This document shows positions 35,872-50,200 of a stretch of 64,000 nucleotides of DNA, in pieces (the first letter of the stretch is position 1; each line of letters starts with the position of its first letter). The notes under the pieces were generated by a model. That model was not told where the DNA came from. It worked only from the letters and a program-made list of their open reading frames with translations, and did not search any database. This DNA is from Cryptomeria japonica (lineage: Eukaryota > Streptophyta > Pinopsida > Cupressales > Cupressaceae). The position numbers and the translations under genes are program-made. Location of the stretch: positions 817,542,396 through 817,606,395 of the forward strand of contig NC_081414.1 of the NCBI RefSeq assembly GCF_030272615.1, written 5' to 3'.

Positions 35872-37054
35872 TCTCCAAAATATCTTACCATTGACTTTGA
35901 ATATGTAAATTTGAAGTTTTATATAAAATTTAAAAAATCAAATTTTGGAGAGGAAAAAGCATTTTTGAATATTAACTTTGTGGAAATGATTTATTTGGTA
36001 AAAAATAATTTCAACCTAAAATGGATTTTTAGGTCAAAAATTTCCTTTTAACCTATATTTTCAATGAAATTTAAAAAAAAAGTTGTTTTGGGGGATTGAA
36101 AATTTTTGGGGATTTTGGTTGGAAGATGGAGGAAGAATTTCTTGACTTGCAAGTTGGGCTCATCTCATATTTCTTCTAGGATAGCTCATCAGGTTGTATT
36201 CTATTTTTTTTTAATGTCTATGTTTTGTTGAAAATTTTATTTGTATGAAGAAATTTTTATGTGAGGAGATTTGATTTCAGATTTGTTTGAATCATTAATT
36301 TAGTTTTGTAAGGTAAAATTAGTATGATTTTAGACCAGTTTTAGTCTATCCCCAAATCTAAATTTCTTGTTTATGGAAAGACTGGATTTAAAAATTAGAT
36401 TTGGGTGAAATCTCTTGGAGTTTAAAACCAAAAAAATAGATGAAGAAATATTTCATTTTTTATTCTCTCATTCAGTGTTTGAATGGTAAAATTAGTTTAT
36501 TCAATGTGTAATTAGTGTTTCATTTATTTGAAATTTGCCCAATATGAGGGTTATGCTGGCAAAATTTTGCCAAATTTAGTTGTCTGCAAGAGAAAGTGTT
36601 TCAAAAGAATTTGATATTCATCCTCTGGTTATTTTCAAAGAGTTGCGTTCCCTTTTTATTTTCCCTATCATTTTATGATTTTTTATGTTTTTGGAGTTTA
36701 CTATTTAAAACAATAAAAATCATAATGTATTCTAGAAAGATTTCCCAAAAAATTTCTTAGAAAACTTCTGAGATTATACACAATGGATGGGGGTTTGTTT
36801 TAAATTTAAAAAAAAAATGCAAAAAATTAATTATATTGGGGAGGGGGGGCGGGGGGGGGGGGTTTGGCAAGCCATGGACCTCGACCCATGATTGGGGGAG
36901 TCGTAGCTTCCCCAGGCCATGGGGGGAGGCCTCGACTGTGGAGGGCATGTCGTGGCCTCCAACAGCCAAGGTTGTTGGGAGACCATGACATGGTCCCCAT
37001 AGCAGCCTCCCTTCCCATTAGTAAGGGAGCCCACGTGGGTGGGCTATTTTCAAA

Positions 37055-37056
<2 letters not shown>

Positions 37057-37119
<63 letters not shown>
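37057..37119. repeat. (AC)n microsatellite
   Basis: About 31 uninterrupted AC units directly after the GC block of the LARD-B LTR. The frames through it (Cys-Val or His-Thr runs) are artefacts. Confidence 0.97.
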
Positions 37120-37125
<6 letters not shown>

Positions 37126-37174
37126 AAGTTTAATTTTATTTTGTTTTAAAAAGTTTTTTTTATGTTAGTTTTTA

Positions 37175-37177
<3 letters not shown>

Positions 37178-37231
<54 letters not shown>
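37178..37231. repeat. (AT)n microsatellite
   Basis: About 26 AT units, 60 bp after the AC repeat, in the LARD-B LTR. LARD-C has a shorter AT run at about 57079-57105, at a comparable distance after its GC block. Confidence 0.97.
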
Positions 37232-37236
<5 letters not shown>

Positions 37237-39325
37237 TTGTTTATATATATTTTTATTATGCGTGGAGAAACATATGTAATTTGGAAATTGATAGAATAGA
37301 TAAGTTATTTTGAAAGAAAATGGAAATGATTATTTTAATTTGGAAAATTAAATAACATTTTATTTGGAAATTTGGAAAATTAAATAAAATATTATTTGAA
37401 AATTTTGAATATTAAATAATGTATTATTTGTAAAATTTGAATATTAAATAATATATTACTTGGGGAATTTGGAAATGGGAAATGAAAAAAAAATAGATAT
37501 AGTTGGCAATTTAATGATATTTTCATTTTAGAGAAATATTGATTAATTTAATATTTTTATATGTATTGGAAAATAGGAAAATTATATAATTGTAATTTTG
37601 GTATTGAAATTATTATGTAATGATGATTTTTTCAATGATGTATTTTGAAAATTTAGATTGATTAAAAAACTTTGGCCAATTTGTATTTTAATGAAATGAA
37701 AAAATTAACATCACATTAGAGTAGCAAAGATGTGTATTTTCATTTACTGTATTCACATTTGCTTTTGAAAATTGCAAGTCCTTGATTTTGAGTATTGACT
37801 GTTTTCATGTGGTTGATTCGTAACTGGTCATGTCTCTAGTCAGAGAGTCATCAGTTGGTTATCTGTGTACAAGGTCTTGTTTGGCCAAGTGGTTTTCTAT
37901 TGCGTTGAACTCCATATACTATTTCTTGTGTATACCTTGGTTTTGGGAGTTGTCTGATTTGTGGTTAAGTGTCATATGGGAGAGTGGCTTTTGAGTGGGG
38001 GTCACACCCAAACTGGTAAGTAGGATAACCCATCGAAAGTTTGTCTAAGAAAGTGATAACTTAATAATTTATTAGGGGGTTTGGTAGATGGAAACACTAA
38101 GTAAGATAATTATGCCTCATGCATGAGTTGAGTGCTAGTATAGACTTAGGATGCAGTGAGAAGGCCTGGAATGGTAAACCAACAACCTTGTCCTCACAAA
38201 AGGATTGTTTGGGTCCACATGAGACTTGGATGGGGCCAAAGGTTTGGGAGAGGTTGCCAGGGTAACCCAGTGGATGGGAGCTGGGACCTATGGAGGCCTA
38301 CCAGGGTAACCATACCAAGCTATGTGATGACACTCTTCCCTTGTGTTCACTAGTGTGCAGTTTATGTTGCTTTTTCTTGGAGTACTATTGTGGGAGTCAT
38401 ATATGGTTGTTTATGCTTTTTGTGAGTACCTGATATTCATGTTAAATCATGTGACACTTATGATAGAATGTGAGGATTTAGTTTCGCTGGTGCTCCAATT
38501 GTTCTCTTGTATTTACTCCATATTATGTTTCAAATGGATCCTCTTTCTTCTTCTTGGATCATCCATGTATGTCTTGGACCCTATGTGGTCATATGTATCA
38601 TTTTTTTTGGACACCTTGATGGCAGGGTGTAATTGATGTGAACCTTATGTATTTTTCACCCATTATTTATTAAGAAGGGTCTTGCATTTGAAGTGGACCC
38701 GGAGATGTAGCCCATTACAGGTGAACTCCAATATCAATGTTGGTGCTGTATGGTGTATGTGTTCATTTGGTTCTTTTTTATTTTGGATATATGAATGCCA
38801 TTTGGTTTAAATGTATAATTTAATTTAGATGATATTAATCTTAAATGCATGTATTAAGTTATCAATTAGATGCAGTAATATGGATTATGATATAATGTAG
38901 CTAATGTCAGATGTGTATATTCTAACATGCTAGTTAAATCTCTTATGGAATTTAATTTCTATGTCCTTGTGGTAATCATTTTTTCATGAGTAGGTTTAAT
39001 TATTCACATTGTTAATTAGATTAATAAACCTTAATGTTCATTGGATTAATCGAGTAATCTTCATTGGAAACCCTTTAGGTGTTTAAGTTAAGTCTTCTAC
39101 TTATGCAAATGTTATTGTAATATTTAATTTAATGCATCTTTAAGTTCTTTAATGTTAAAAATGAAAAATTGCACTCTTTTTGAGAGTTTTAGTTGAATCC
39201 TTTAGGGTTTCTTGGTGGGGCATTACATTTGGTATCAAACCCAAAGGTTACAAACACTGAGATCTCTGGTGTAGCTAGTGCCCTTAGTTGGTGTGATGTG
39301 TGTACTCTTGATATTGTATTCTCTT

Positions 39326-42300
39326 TGTAGTACCCCTACCGTAATCGATCTCTAACCTTGGTTTAATCTTGATTAGTTAATCGTAATATTATGTTATAGT
39401 CAGATGTTAATTTTACGCATAGCTATTGATGTGGTTCTCACACTAGTTTTATGCTGGTTGTTTAGTGTTCTTATTTCATGGTATTACATCGAGCTAACAC
39501 ATTCATTAAGTTATTATATATGTATGCATGTATGATCGTTGGTTGTAGGAAATTTCAGGTACGAAGTCGCATGAGTGCGAGGTTCGTCGTCACCTGGTTT
39601 TGTAGGTTTGAGCATACCTTTTAATCCTTAGAGTTGGATTAGGTGGTCGTAAGACCCTAGTTGACCTTATTCGTGCTCCAAGGAGCATCGCCAGTCGTCA
39701 TCGGTAATCCCTCTTTTGTTTGGGTTTGCGAGTTGTCTGTTTGGTTGACTTTCTCGATTTGCGTGCTTGGTGTGTTTGGTTAATTTGATTAATTAGTCCT
39801 TAGTAATTTCTTGATTAAATATGCATTTGTGCATTGATGATTAATGGATTAGATTAATCTGGTTTCCGTTATGTGATTTTCGTTGATATTGGGTTGCTCG
39901 TTTTAAATTGGGAGTGAATTCGATTAAATGTCTGTTTTCGAATATTTAATGCATTTTGTTTATGCTATTGAAAGAGAAAGTCTGATATTTTATCGCAATA
40001 GATTAATTGTATTCTGTTGGATTATTAAATTAGAAAGATTAAATTTGTTTAAATGAGAAATCGAATTTTGAATTGAAAAGGCAAGTTAATTTGTTGTGTT
40101 TGTGAGAAAGGATTAATTTTGTGAATTATTTATAAATAAATTTTTTTTTTTTTTATTTTTATTTTTCCAAAAATAGAAATTTTTGGGTCAACTCTTCCAT
40201 ATAACCCAAATTTGGGGAAAAATGGAGGGATGGACATTTTTGGAGGATTTTGGTTGGAAAAGATTTTGGGGAGATGAAATTGGAGGATTTTTGGATGGAG
40301 AAGGAAGGATTTGGGCAGCTGGAGATTGGGATTCTTCAGTCGATCTTGCCAGGATTGCGTGTTAAGGTAGGATCCAACTCTCTCAATTTTTTTTTTTGTT
40401 GAAATGAAAATGGGGGTTTTATCTTGGTTTTAAATTCTCCTTCGAATGCCATGTTTATGGATCGATTTGGTAAATTACCAGCTTGGCTGGAAGTGATTTA
40501 GAGATGCTGTTAATTCCTCATGTTTTTGGGCGTTTGAAACCCTTGGGTGTTGTATAGAATGAGAAAACCCAACATGAAAACGTGATTTCAATCTCATTTT
40601 GTTTAAACCGAATGTATAGTAAATTAAAATTTCATTATAAATCTTTGGGATGGGTATTTGTGTTTATTGAAATCGAACTGTTCTTTTTATATAGCAAATT
40701 TATTAAAAGACCAAGCTGTGTGTTTTTATCCATTTAAACGGGCTGTGTGTTCCATTTAAAAATTTTAATCATATTAATTTTTGGTCTGGGCGTGTGCGTG
40801 TATCACAGTGGGTCGGGGTTTGGGTGAGCGGGGAGCGGAGCTCCACCCGCTCCCCTCCCCTCCCCCGCGCGTCACCCCACTTCCTCCCTATCGCCCCGCT
40901 CATCCTCTATTTCTTTCCCCGTCGCTGGTGCTTAAGACCCTGCCGCGGCACACTGCGGTGGCCGCAAGGCGCCGCGGACCTGCGGGCACCGCAGTGCCGC
41001 TGCCGCTCGGGTAATGCCCAGCGGCTAGGGTTAGGGTTACGCCCGCCCTAGCCCCGTTTTCTAACGCGTTTCATTTTGTTTAAACGTAATTAATAACATC
41101 ATTTTTTTTATGTATTTTTTTTAGTTTTCAAAAAAAATGCATGTGATTATAATATGTCGAAAAGTATTTTAATGATTAAGTTTATTTAGTTCTTAATTTT
41201 GATTAAGGCGGTATAACAGTTGCAAATGCTAGTTGAGTTGATCAATGTTATAATGGAGTTTATAGGCTAATTGACGTCCAACTTCATTTCGTGACTTTGC
41301 CCCTTTTTTTAATTAAGTTCTACAACTGTGAATTTTCACAAGTGAATTGGGTAGATTATATTCTAATTGATGTGGTTAAATATCATCTTAGAGCTTATCT
41401 TTTGGCTGATTGAGAAGTAGTGAAAAATTTATCGTTGGGTGTCTGAATTGAATCGATGTGCTTTTGGAAATGATTAGCTTCCTTAGATTCTCTTCCTACA
41501 TTTTATTCCATAATCCGTATAATGTATCTGGAATTGAAATTATGAATCTGTAGAGATTGAATTTAGACCAGTATGTTAATGACGTTTTGGAATGGAGATT
41601 AATTATCTTATTTTAATTGTTTAATGGTTGTCTGAATTTGATTGATATGAATTGGTTAAAAACTCTTTATGGCTTTATTTGCCTGTTCGATGCTTTGAAC
41701 CTTGACGAGTTAGAAAACCAAGAACAACTTATCCCTTGATGAGATAGATAACTGAAATCTGTTTTAGATCATGTAGAAAACTTGATCGACCTGTAATGAT
41801 TAAATCAATTTGAGGAAATATTGTCTCTTTCTGATCATTGCCCTGCGAGTTTAATTTTCTGTATTTGCTTTAATTATGAAATGGCATGTTTTGCTTTGTT
41901 TCATAGGACCCTGTCGTATGGATGATTTGGTGTTCCTGATTTAGTCCTCTGTACCGAGTTGACGATTGTATTGTTGTAGTGTCGTTTCGATCATTATCCT
42001 CTTTGTGTGAGTCGAATGATGATTCGTGGTTAACCTTAGTTGTCAGGTCTCTAGTTAGAGTACCGTCAGCAAGCGATTACCCTTGAGTCGTGTTTGACCA
42101 GATGATTGTTCTCTCTTCTTGAACTCCGTTCGTCTGACCATGTGTATTCCTTGGTTTTGAGTTCGTATGAGTTTAGTCTAGTGTCGTATGGGAAAGTGGC
42201 TTTCGATTGGGGGCCGTGCCCAAAGTGGCTGCTGGGTAACCCGTCGAAAGTGAGTCTAATAAGTGATAACCTAAGTAGAATAGAAAATAATTTATAAATA

Positions 42301-43548
42301 AGATAATGTGCCTCACACATGGGAGGAGTGCTAGCATAGACTCGACATGCTGTGAGAAGGCCTGAAATGGCAAACCACCTTCCTTGTCTTCACGAGAGGA
42401 TGTGTGGGTCCACACGAGGCTTGGATGGGCCAGAAGTTCGGATTAGGTTGCCAGGGTTACCAGTGTATGGGCCGGGACCTATGAAGACTTGCCATGGTAT
42501 CCATACCAGGTTGTGTGATGACACTTGTCCCTACGTTCGCTAGTGTGTTGTCGTTTTGTCTTGTTTTGGGTACCTTTGTGAGTCGTCCTTTGTCGCTACC
42601 CTTGTGAGTGTCGGTTTCATGTCAGACCTTGGGTGGTGATGGCTCAGTTTTATGGATGCTCTTCTGGACCTTTGTTTTAGCTTTGATTATGTTCAGCTGG
42701 ATCCTATTTTTTTTAAGGATCGTTTATGTATTAATTGACCGATGCGGTCGTCTGTATATTGTTATGTATCGCCTTGATGGCTGGATTGTATGGTGTAACC
42801 TCTTGTACTCTTAACTTTATTATTTATCAGAGGGGGTCTTGCAGTTGAGCAGACCCGGAGATGTAGCCCTTTAGGGGTGAACTCCGAGATCATTATGGTG
42901 TTATGTGGTGTATTCTCTCATGTTTCCTTTATTCAGCTTTATCATGTATGATTAGCTTATGTTAGAATGGTTAAGTGGATAATTGAAATTAACTTTAAAT
43001 GCTTATATTCGGTTCTATCTTGAATGCCATGTGGATCGAATGCATGATTGGTTAAGATGCGATTTATCGTAAATGCATGTGTGTGATCATCCTTTAAATG
43101 CAATATGTTGGAATATGGAATAATGTATCTTAGAGTAATGAATTATTCTCAGTTGTTGTTAAGGAATTTAAATATGCTTGGAGAGATCTCTTAAGTTATG
43201 ATGAAATCCTAGCATATTAGAACGTTAGATGTATGGTTTGTAATTTTAATTGAAAAGCTTGAATGAGGATTATGAATGGTTCTTAATGGATGAATCTTTA
43301 TTATGAATTATCTCGTTATTAAGATATTCAGCTTAATGGATTAATTGTGTGAGTTAAATGAATTGTGAAATTTAAGTAATCTCGTTGGGAAACTCTTTAG
43401 GAGTTAGTTGAAGTCTTCCGCTATGTAATCTGAATCTTTGATATCTTGTTGCATCTTATGTGTTGTAACTTTAAAAAAAAAAGAAAATTTGCACTCTATT
43501 CTTGTGTTATGGCTTTATCCCTTCGGGGTTTCTTGGCGGGGCATTACA
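39326..43548 (+). repeat. 5' LTR of LARD-A copy 2
   Basis: Begins TGTAGTACCCCTACC, ends GGGGCATTACA. The GC island at about 40800-41060 contains TAGGGTTAGGGTTA, a telomere-like motif. The short frames at 40183-41051 and 42066-42814 recur in every copy but carry no domain. Confidence 0.92.
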
Positions 43549-46500
43549 TTTGGTATCAGAGCCAGGTTGCAAACATTGGGATCTCTGGTGTTGCGTGTGC
43601 CCTCTATTTGTGTGAGGTGTATTGACCTTATGTGTATGCTTGTCCTCCTTTTGCATGTGAGTGATTGAGCAGACCTTGTCGGGTGTGTAACGTGTGTGTT
43701 CGCACCTTGTTTTCGCCTTCTTGATGTTGGTGTTGGAGTGCTTATATGTACTTCCCTTTTTGAGTGTTGTGCTCTTTAGACTGACCCATTTGGATTGGTC
43801 CATGCTTGTCTTGAATCTGAAAGTGCGAATTATGTTTGTTTAAGATTATGATCTAGCTTAGTGTTGTCCACTTGAGGGACTGATATGGCAATTATTGAAT
43901 GCTTATTTTGTAGAAAATTAAATGATCATCACCATTCCTCTCTTCTTTCTGGAAATTTAAATGATTAGGATATGTGTAATTATCTTTGATTTGAGTTTCT
44001 TGTTTGCAAGAGAGCAAAGGGTGTGACTTCTTGAACCCTTGTGTGAGCCTTATGTCGCATATGTTTTTAGATTATTAAAGGGGCTATGAGTTTTAAAGTT
44101 CATATTGATTATTGGGAGAAACTGTATATGTATGTTTAAAGAATTCTCCATGTGTATGTTGTAGGAGTAGCATGATTAAATTCTACCTTAGTAAGGTGCA
44201 TTTTTATGCGAATAGATGAATTATGTGAAACTGCTTGGTTGTAGAAGAAGTATTAAAAAGAGCATGTTATTGTAACTTCGAGAGAATATTAATGTGTTTT
44301 CCGAAAGATTGTCTTATTTGTCTCATTAAACCAGTTTGACTGAAGATGTATTTTAGCAAATGCTCCATTGAACTCGCTTTTGGGTATGTGGAATTACCTT
44401 AATGTGTTTAGAAAGTGCGAACGGAAAGCTTGTTTGATGTGCGTGCATTAATATGTGTTATTTGGGTAATAGCTCTTTGCTTATCTTTGATCGTAATGTG
44501 ATCTTTCTAATAGGTTGCAAAGTATGACATGTGTCTATATTGTATTATTATAAGTGAGTGTTCTCTTGAGGTCTTGCATTATCGAAAAGAGTGCCTCTCT
44601 TGATCTCTGTTTTGGTTTGGAAAAAAAAACTAGAACCTCCTGTTGCAACCATAATTATTGGAAATGTTTTGTTAGGCTGATTGTCATCCTTCTAAACGGT
44701 AGCGAAATGAAAACCGTGTAATTAAATGATAGGCTTATAGTGAGAAATTTAATATTATAGCGTGATCTTGATTGATCTTGTGTCTTTGTAGGAAATAGTT
44801 TGGTTATCAAACTCTCTTTCCCCTTCTCTTTGCCTAATCATAAGAATTTTAGAAATGGAATTAAAGAATGCATTGATTTTCATAGAATGGTTCTAAACAT
44901 GTGAAATTGTGTGTTTGCTTTTTGGCTTCATAGTGATAGATGAAAGTCTTAAGCTTTAGAAATGAATTTGCTCAGCTAGTAATTTAATTATGAAGGCTTA
45001 GTGAGATTTGAGAAAGATATAGGAACGATGTTAATTCCTTATATAATTGTGAATTGTTAATAATCTCAGTTATTTATATAGAAAGCATAATTGGAATCTT
45101 CCTTGAATAGATGTTAGCGTATTGAAAAGTACTCCCCGTAAATGTGACTAAACCAGTGCTGGTGTATTTGTGTGTATTGTAAGAAACCAGTGCTTATCTT
45201 ATGTGCCCATGGATTGGTGAAGTAATCAACCATGGAGGATATGTTGTTTATGAGTATGGGAAACCATACTGTTCAAGTGTTGTTGCTTATTTGTTTCCCT
45301 GCTGAGTACCAAACCTCGGGTTGTGGGTAACTCGGTATGTTAAGGGGTAGTATTCGAAGTAATCATTCCTTGAATAGTATGGATTGGCGTACGAGTAATA
45401 TTGACGCGAAGCGACTTTAGCTTCTCTACTTCGAGGAATGATATAGTTGTACTACTAAACTGTATCAAGGTGTACTCAATACTTTCCCTTGTGATGAACC
45501 TATTTACAAGGTTCATGAGTGCTAGCCTTATTCCTATCCTTCATTTGAGCATATAGATGGCAGTTTTTGGAGCATATTGTTGGATTCTATTGGAGCTTCT
45601 GTTGCCTTGTCTTCATGAGAGGCGTGTTATTGTTCTTACATAAGTTGCCAACTGACCAGTGTTGGTAGACTTGTGGGTAGACCTTAGCCATGTATACCTC
45701 TGGCTTACGGCGAGTATCCTTCTAGATACGTCGCTATGCGGAGTGTGACCAGCGCGTGCCTTATCCGCGGGGTACATTGCCATGCGGGATACGTCCATTG
45801 CGTGCTTTGTCCGCTTGGAGTATTGCCATGCCGTGCTGAGACACGATGCGGGATGTAGTAGACATTTCCATGCGGCTTACCGTTAGGTATTGGGTAGAGC
45901 CATGCCACGTGACGACGTGATGCGGGGTGATGTCGAGGTGCACACTGCCATGCCATGTGGATGTGTGACTTGGCCACACCACGTGATGAGCTACTAGGAT
46001 AGCTAGACGTTTGTTCCTTCCTTCCTCGTTGGTGGCTAGCTATTAGTCACGCAGTGATGTTATGTGCAGTTGTGCTATTCTTTATATTTCTTTGGGGATT
46101 AGCAGCTTATTTTACTTTGATTGTGAAGGTTTAGCCACGATCTTGTGATCTTTTGCACTTTTGATTTGGTGTTGAGATTCCAGATTATTTTCTTGCCTTA
46201 CTGTTGGAATTGATGATTTATTATCTTTAATCTTTGGTACTTTGGTGGCTAAACTGGTTTATCATTATTGTTTTCATATGCTGGTCTTGTGTTGCAATGT
46301 GAATTCCTCTCCAAGAACGTAGGAGACGGGCTTGGATGAGTGTATGCGAGGAAGTAGACGCAAGGAACCTTGAGGATGGAGGTATGTGAGGCTGTGATGC
46401 AGCTAGTATCCACTACCTACCTATGAGTGGTGACTATCTCTTGGAGGCTAAACACCTTACACAACAAGGGATATTCACAAAGGTCTTGTATGGAAGGTAG

Positions 46501-47240
46501 CACCGCTATGGTGTGCCTAGCACCATCAAGCCTTTGAGTGAGATATTGGATATTTATGATCATATTGTTGTTATGAGATCAGGCATAGAGATGCTGATCG
46601 TGCATGTTATCCTTGACCGAGAATTAGACATGCTCACATGTGGCCTTTTGTGTTATGCATTCCAGTTATGTGGATGGTTATTATTTTTATCATGGAGTAA
46701 ATTGTGTTAGCTTGTCGCTATGTTATGGGACATAGTCTTCGGAAAGGTTTTCTTATGCCTGGCAAGTGTAAACAATTGAGTTATTTTGTTGCTCTTATTT
46801 CATGAAAGCTAATTTGGCTGTAGAAATTGATATTTTGAGCTAGTTCTATGTTATTAAATTTTATGATAAAGATGGATTGGTAAAGGAAATTGATCTTATG
46901 GCATGTTTTTCTGTCATTTTTGATCGATGATTATGGTAATTGTTGGTTACCTCCTTGTAATGTTTTAATTTGGTGCAATGAAAGGAAGGAAATTCCTGTT
47001 TCTCTGCTATGATTGTGGATAATTCCTAGAATATCTTTAAGGAACGTATGGTTTAGATGTATCTTGCCAATGGATAATGGCGTTTGTAAAGGATTTTGCA
47101 ATTATATTTCATTTATTTATGGAAAGTTTTCTATGTGCAATTTGATCTTTGTTGAATGAGTTTCAGGGCTGATGCGTACGACATGTTCTTCATCTAGCCT
47201 TACGACTTCCAGTAGTAAGTCGGAACCTAGGGGGGGAGAA
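43549..47240 (+). other. Non-coding internal domain of LARD-A copy 2
   Basis: Collinear with 4927-8551. The catgcggg-rich stretch (about 45715-45965) is complete here, with a segment of about 75 bp that copy 1 lacks. A 65-codon frame at 46513-46710 matches a longer frame in copy 3 but is broken in copy 1, so it is not taken as a gene. Confidence 0.82.
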
Positions 47241-50200
47241 TGTAGTACCCCTACCGTAATCGATCTCTAACCTTGGTTTAATCTTGATTAGTTAATCGTA
47301 ATATTATGTTATAGTCAGATGTTAATTTCACGCATAGCTATTGATGTGGTTCTCACACTAGTTTTATGCTGGTTGTTTAGTGTTCTTATTTCATGGTATT
47401 ACATCGAGCTAACGCATTCATTAAGTTATTATATATGTATGCATGTATGATCGTTGGTTGCAGGAGATTTCAGGTATGAAGTCGCATGAGTGCGAGGTTC
47501 GTCGTCACCTGGTTTTGCAGGTTTGAGCATACCTTTTAATCCTTAGAGTTGGATTAGGTGGTCGTAAGACCCTAGTTGACCTTATTCGTGCTCCAAGGAG
47601 CATCGCCAGTCGTCGTCGGTAATCCCTCTTTTGTTTGGGTTTGCGAGTCATCTGTTTGGTTGACTTTCTCGATTTGCGTGCTTGGTGTGTTTGGTTAATT
47701 TGATTAATTAGTCCTTAGTAATTTCTTGATTAAATATGCATTTGTGCATTGATGATTAATGGATTAGATTAATCTGGTTTCCGTTATGTGATTTTCGTTG
47801 ATATTGGGTTGCTTGTTTTAAATTGGGAGTGAATTCGATTAAATGTCTGTTTTCGAATATTTAATGCATTTTGTTTATGCTGTTGAAAGAGAAAGTCTGA
47901 TATTTTATCGCAATAGATTAATTGTATTCTGTTGGATTATTAAATTAGAAAGATTAAATTTGTTTAAATGAGAAATCGAATTTTGAATTGAAAAGGCAAG
48001 TTAATTTGTTGTGTTTGTGAGAAAGGATTAATTTTGTGAATTATTTATAAATAAAGTTTTGTTTTGTTTTTTCCAAAAATAGAAATTTTTGGGTCAACTC
48101 TTCCATATAACCCAAATTTGGGGAAAAATGGAGGGATGGACATTTTTGGAGGATTTTGGTTGGAAAAGATTTTGGGGAGATGAAATTGGAGGATTTTTGG
48201 ATGGAGAAGGAAGGATTTGGGCAGCTGGAGATTGGGATTCTTCAGCCGATCTTGCCAGGATTGCGTGTTAAGGTAGGATCCAACTCTCTCAATTTTGGTT
48301 TTTGTTGAAATGAAAATGGGGGTTTTATCTTGGTTTTAAATTCTCCTTCGAATGCCATGTTTATGGATCGATTTGGTAAATTACCAGCTTGGCTGGAAGT
48401 GATTTAGAGGTGCTGTTAATTCCTCATGTTTTTGGGCGTTTGAAACCCTTGGGTGTTGTATAGAATGAGAAAACCCAACATGAAAACGTGATTTCAATCT
48501 CATTTTGTTTAAACCGAATGTATAGTAAATTAAAATTTCATTATAAATCTTTGGGATGGGCGATTGTGTTTATTGAAATCGAACTGTGCTTTTTATATAG
48601 CAAATTTATTAAAAGACCAAGTTGTGCGTTTTTATCCATTTAAACGGGCTATGTGTTCCATTTAAAAATTTTAATCATATTAATTTTTGGTCTGGGCGTG
48701 TGCGTGTATCACGGTGGGTCGGGGTTTGGGTGAGTGGGGAGCGGAGCTCCACCCGCTCCCCTCCCCTCCCCCGCGCGTCACCCCACTTCCTCCCTATCGC
48801 CCCGCTCATCCTCTGTTTCTTTCCCCGTCGCTGGTGCTTAAGACCCTGCCGCGGCACACTGCGGTGGCCGCAGGGCGCCGCGGACCTGCGGGCACCGCAG
48901 AGGCGCCGCCGCTCGGGTAATGCCCAGTGGCTAGGGTTAGGGTTACGCCCGCCCTAGCCGCGTTTTCTAACGCATTTCGTTTTGTTTAAATGTAATTAAT
49001 AACATCATTTTTTTAATGTATTTTTTTTAGTTTTCAAAAAAAATGCATGTGATTATAATATGTCGAAAAGTATTTTAATGATTAAGTTTATTTAGTTCTT
49101 AATTTTGATTAAGGCGGTATAACAGTTGCAAATGCTAGTTGAGTTGATCAATGTTATAATGGAGTTTATAGGCTAATTGACGTCCAACTTCATTTCGTGA
49201 CTTTGCCCCTTTTTTTAATTAAGTTCTACAACTGTGAATTTTCGCAAGTGAATTGGGTAGATTATATTCTAATTGATGTGGTTAAATATCATCTTAGAGC
49301 TTATCTTTTGGCTAATTGAGAAGTAGTGAAAAATTTATCGTTGGGTGTCTGAATTGAATCGATGTGCTTTTGGAAATGATTAGCTTCCTTAGATTCTCTT
49401 CCTACATTTTATTCCGTAATCCGTATAATGTATCTGGAATTGAAATTATGAATCTGTAGAGATTGAATTTAGACCAGTATGTTAATGACATTTTGGAATG
49501 GAGATTAATTATCTTATTTTAATTGTTTAATGGTTGTCTGAATTTGATTGATATGAATTGGTTAAAAACTCTTTATGGCTTTATTTGCTTGTTCGATGCT
49601 TTGAACCTTGACGAGTTAGAAAACCAAGAACAACTTACCCCTTGATGAGATAGATAACTGAAATCTATTTTAGATCATGTAGAAAACTTGATCGACCTAT
49701 AATGATTAAATCAATTTGAGGAAATATTGTCTCTTTCTGATCATTGCCCTGCGAGTTTAATTTTCTGTATTCGCTTTAATTATGAAATGGCATGTTTTGC
49801 TTTGTTTCGTAGGACCCTGTCGTATGGATGATTTGGTGTTCCTGATTTAGTCCTCTGTACCGAGTTGACGATTGTATTGTGGTAGTGTCGTTTCGATCAT
49901 TATCCTCTTTGTGTGAGTCGAATGATGATTCGTGGTTAACCTTAGTTGTCAGGTCTCTAGTTAGAGTACCATCAGCAAGCGATTACCCTTGAGTCATGTT
50001 TGACCAGATGATTGTTCTCTCTTCTTGAACTCCGTTCGTCTGACCATGTGTATTCCTTGGTTTTGAGTTTGTATGAGTTTAGTCTAGTGTCGTATGGGAA
50101 AGTGGCTTTCGATTGGGGGCCGCGCCCAAAGTGGCTGCTGGGTAACCCGTCGAAAGTGAGTCTAATAAGTGATAACCTAAGTAGAATAGAAAATAATTTA

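Larger units (their letters stand above)
35872..39227 (+). repeat. LARD-B 5' LTR, right part
   Basis: Resumes the LTR after the LINE tail and ends GGGGCATTACA at 39227. It keeps landmarks shared with LARD-A (an atgccccaccaag-type end, a cccggagatgtagccc-like run near 38700, gaaggcctggaatgg near 38160). A GC-rich block lies at 36838-37040. No gene. Confidence 0.78.

Noticed and set aside
36827-37133. Frames of Cys-Val or His-Thr repeats
   Set aside because: They are translations of the AC microsatellite and neighbouring GC block.
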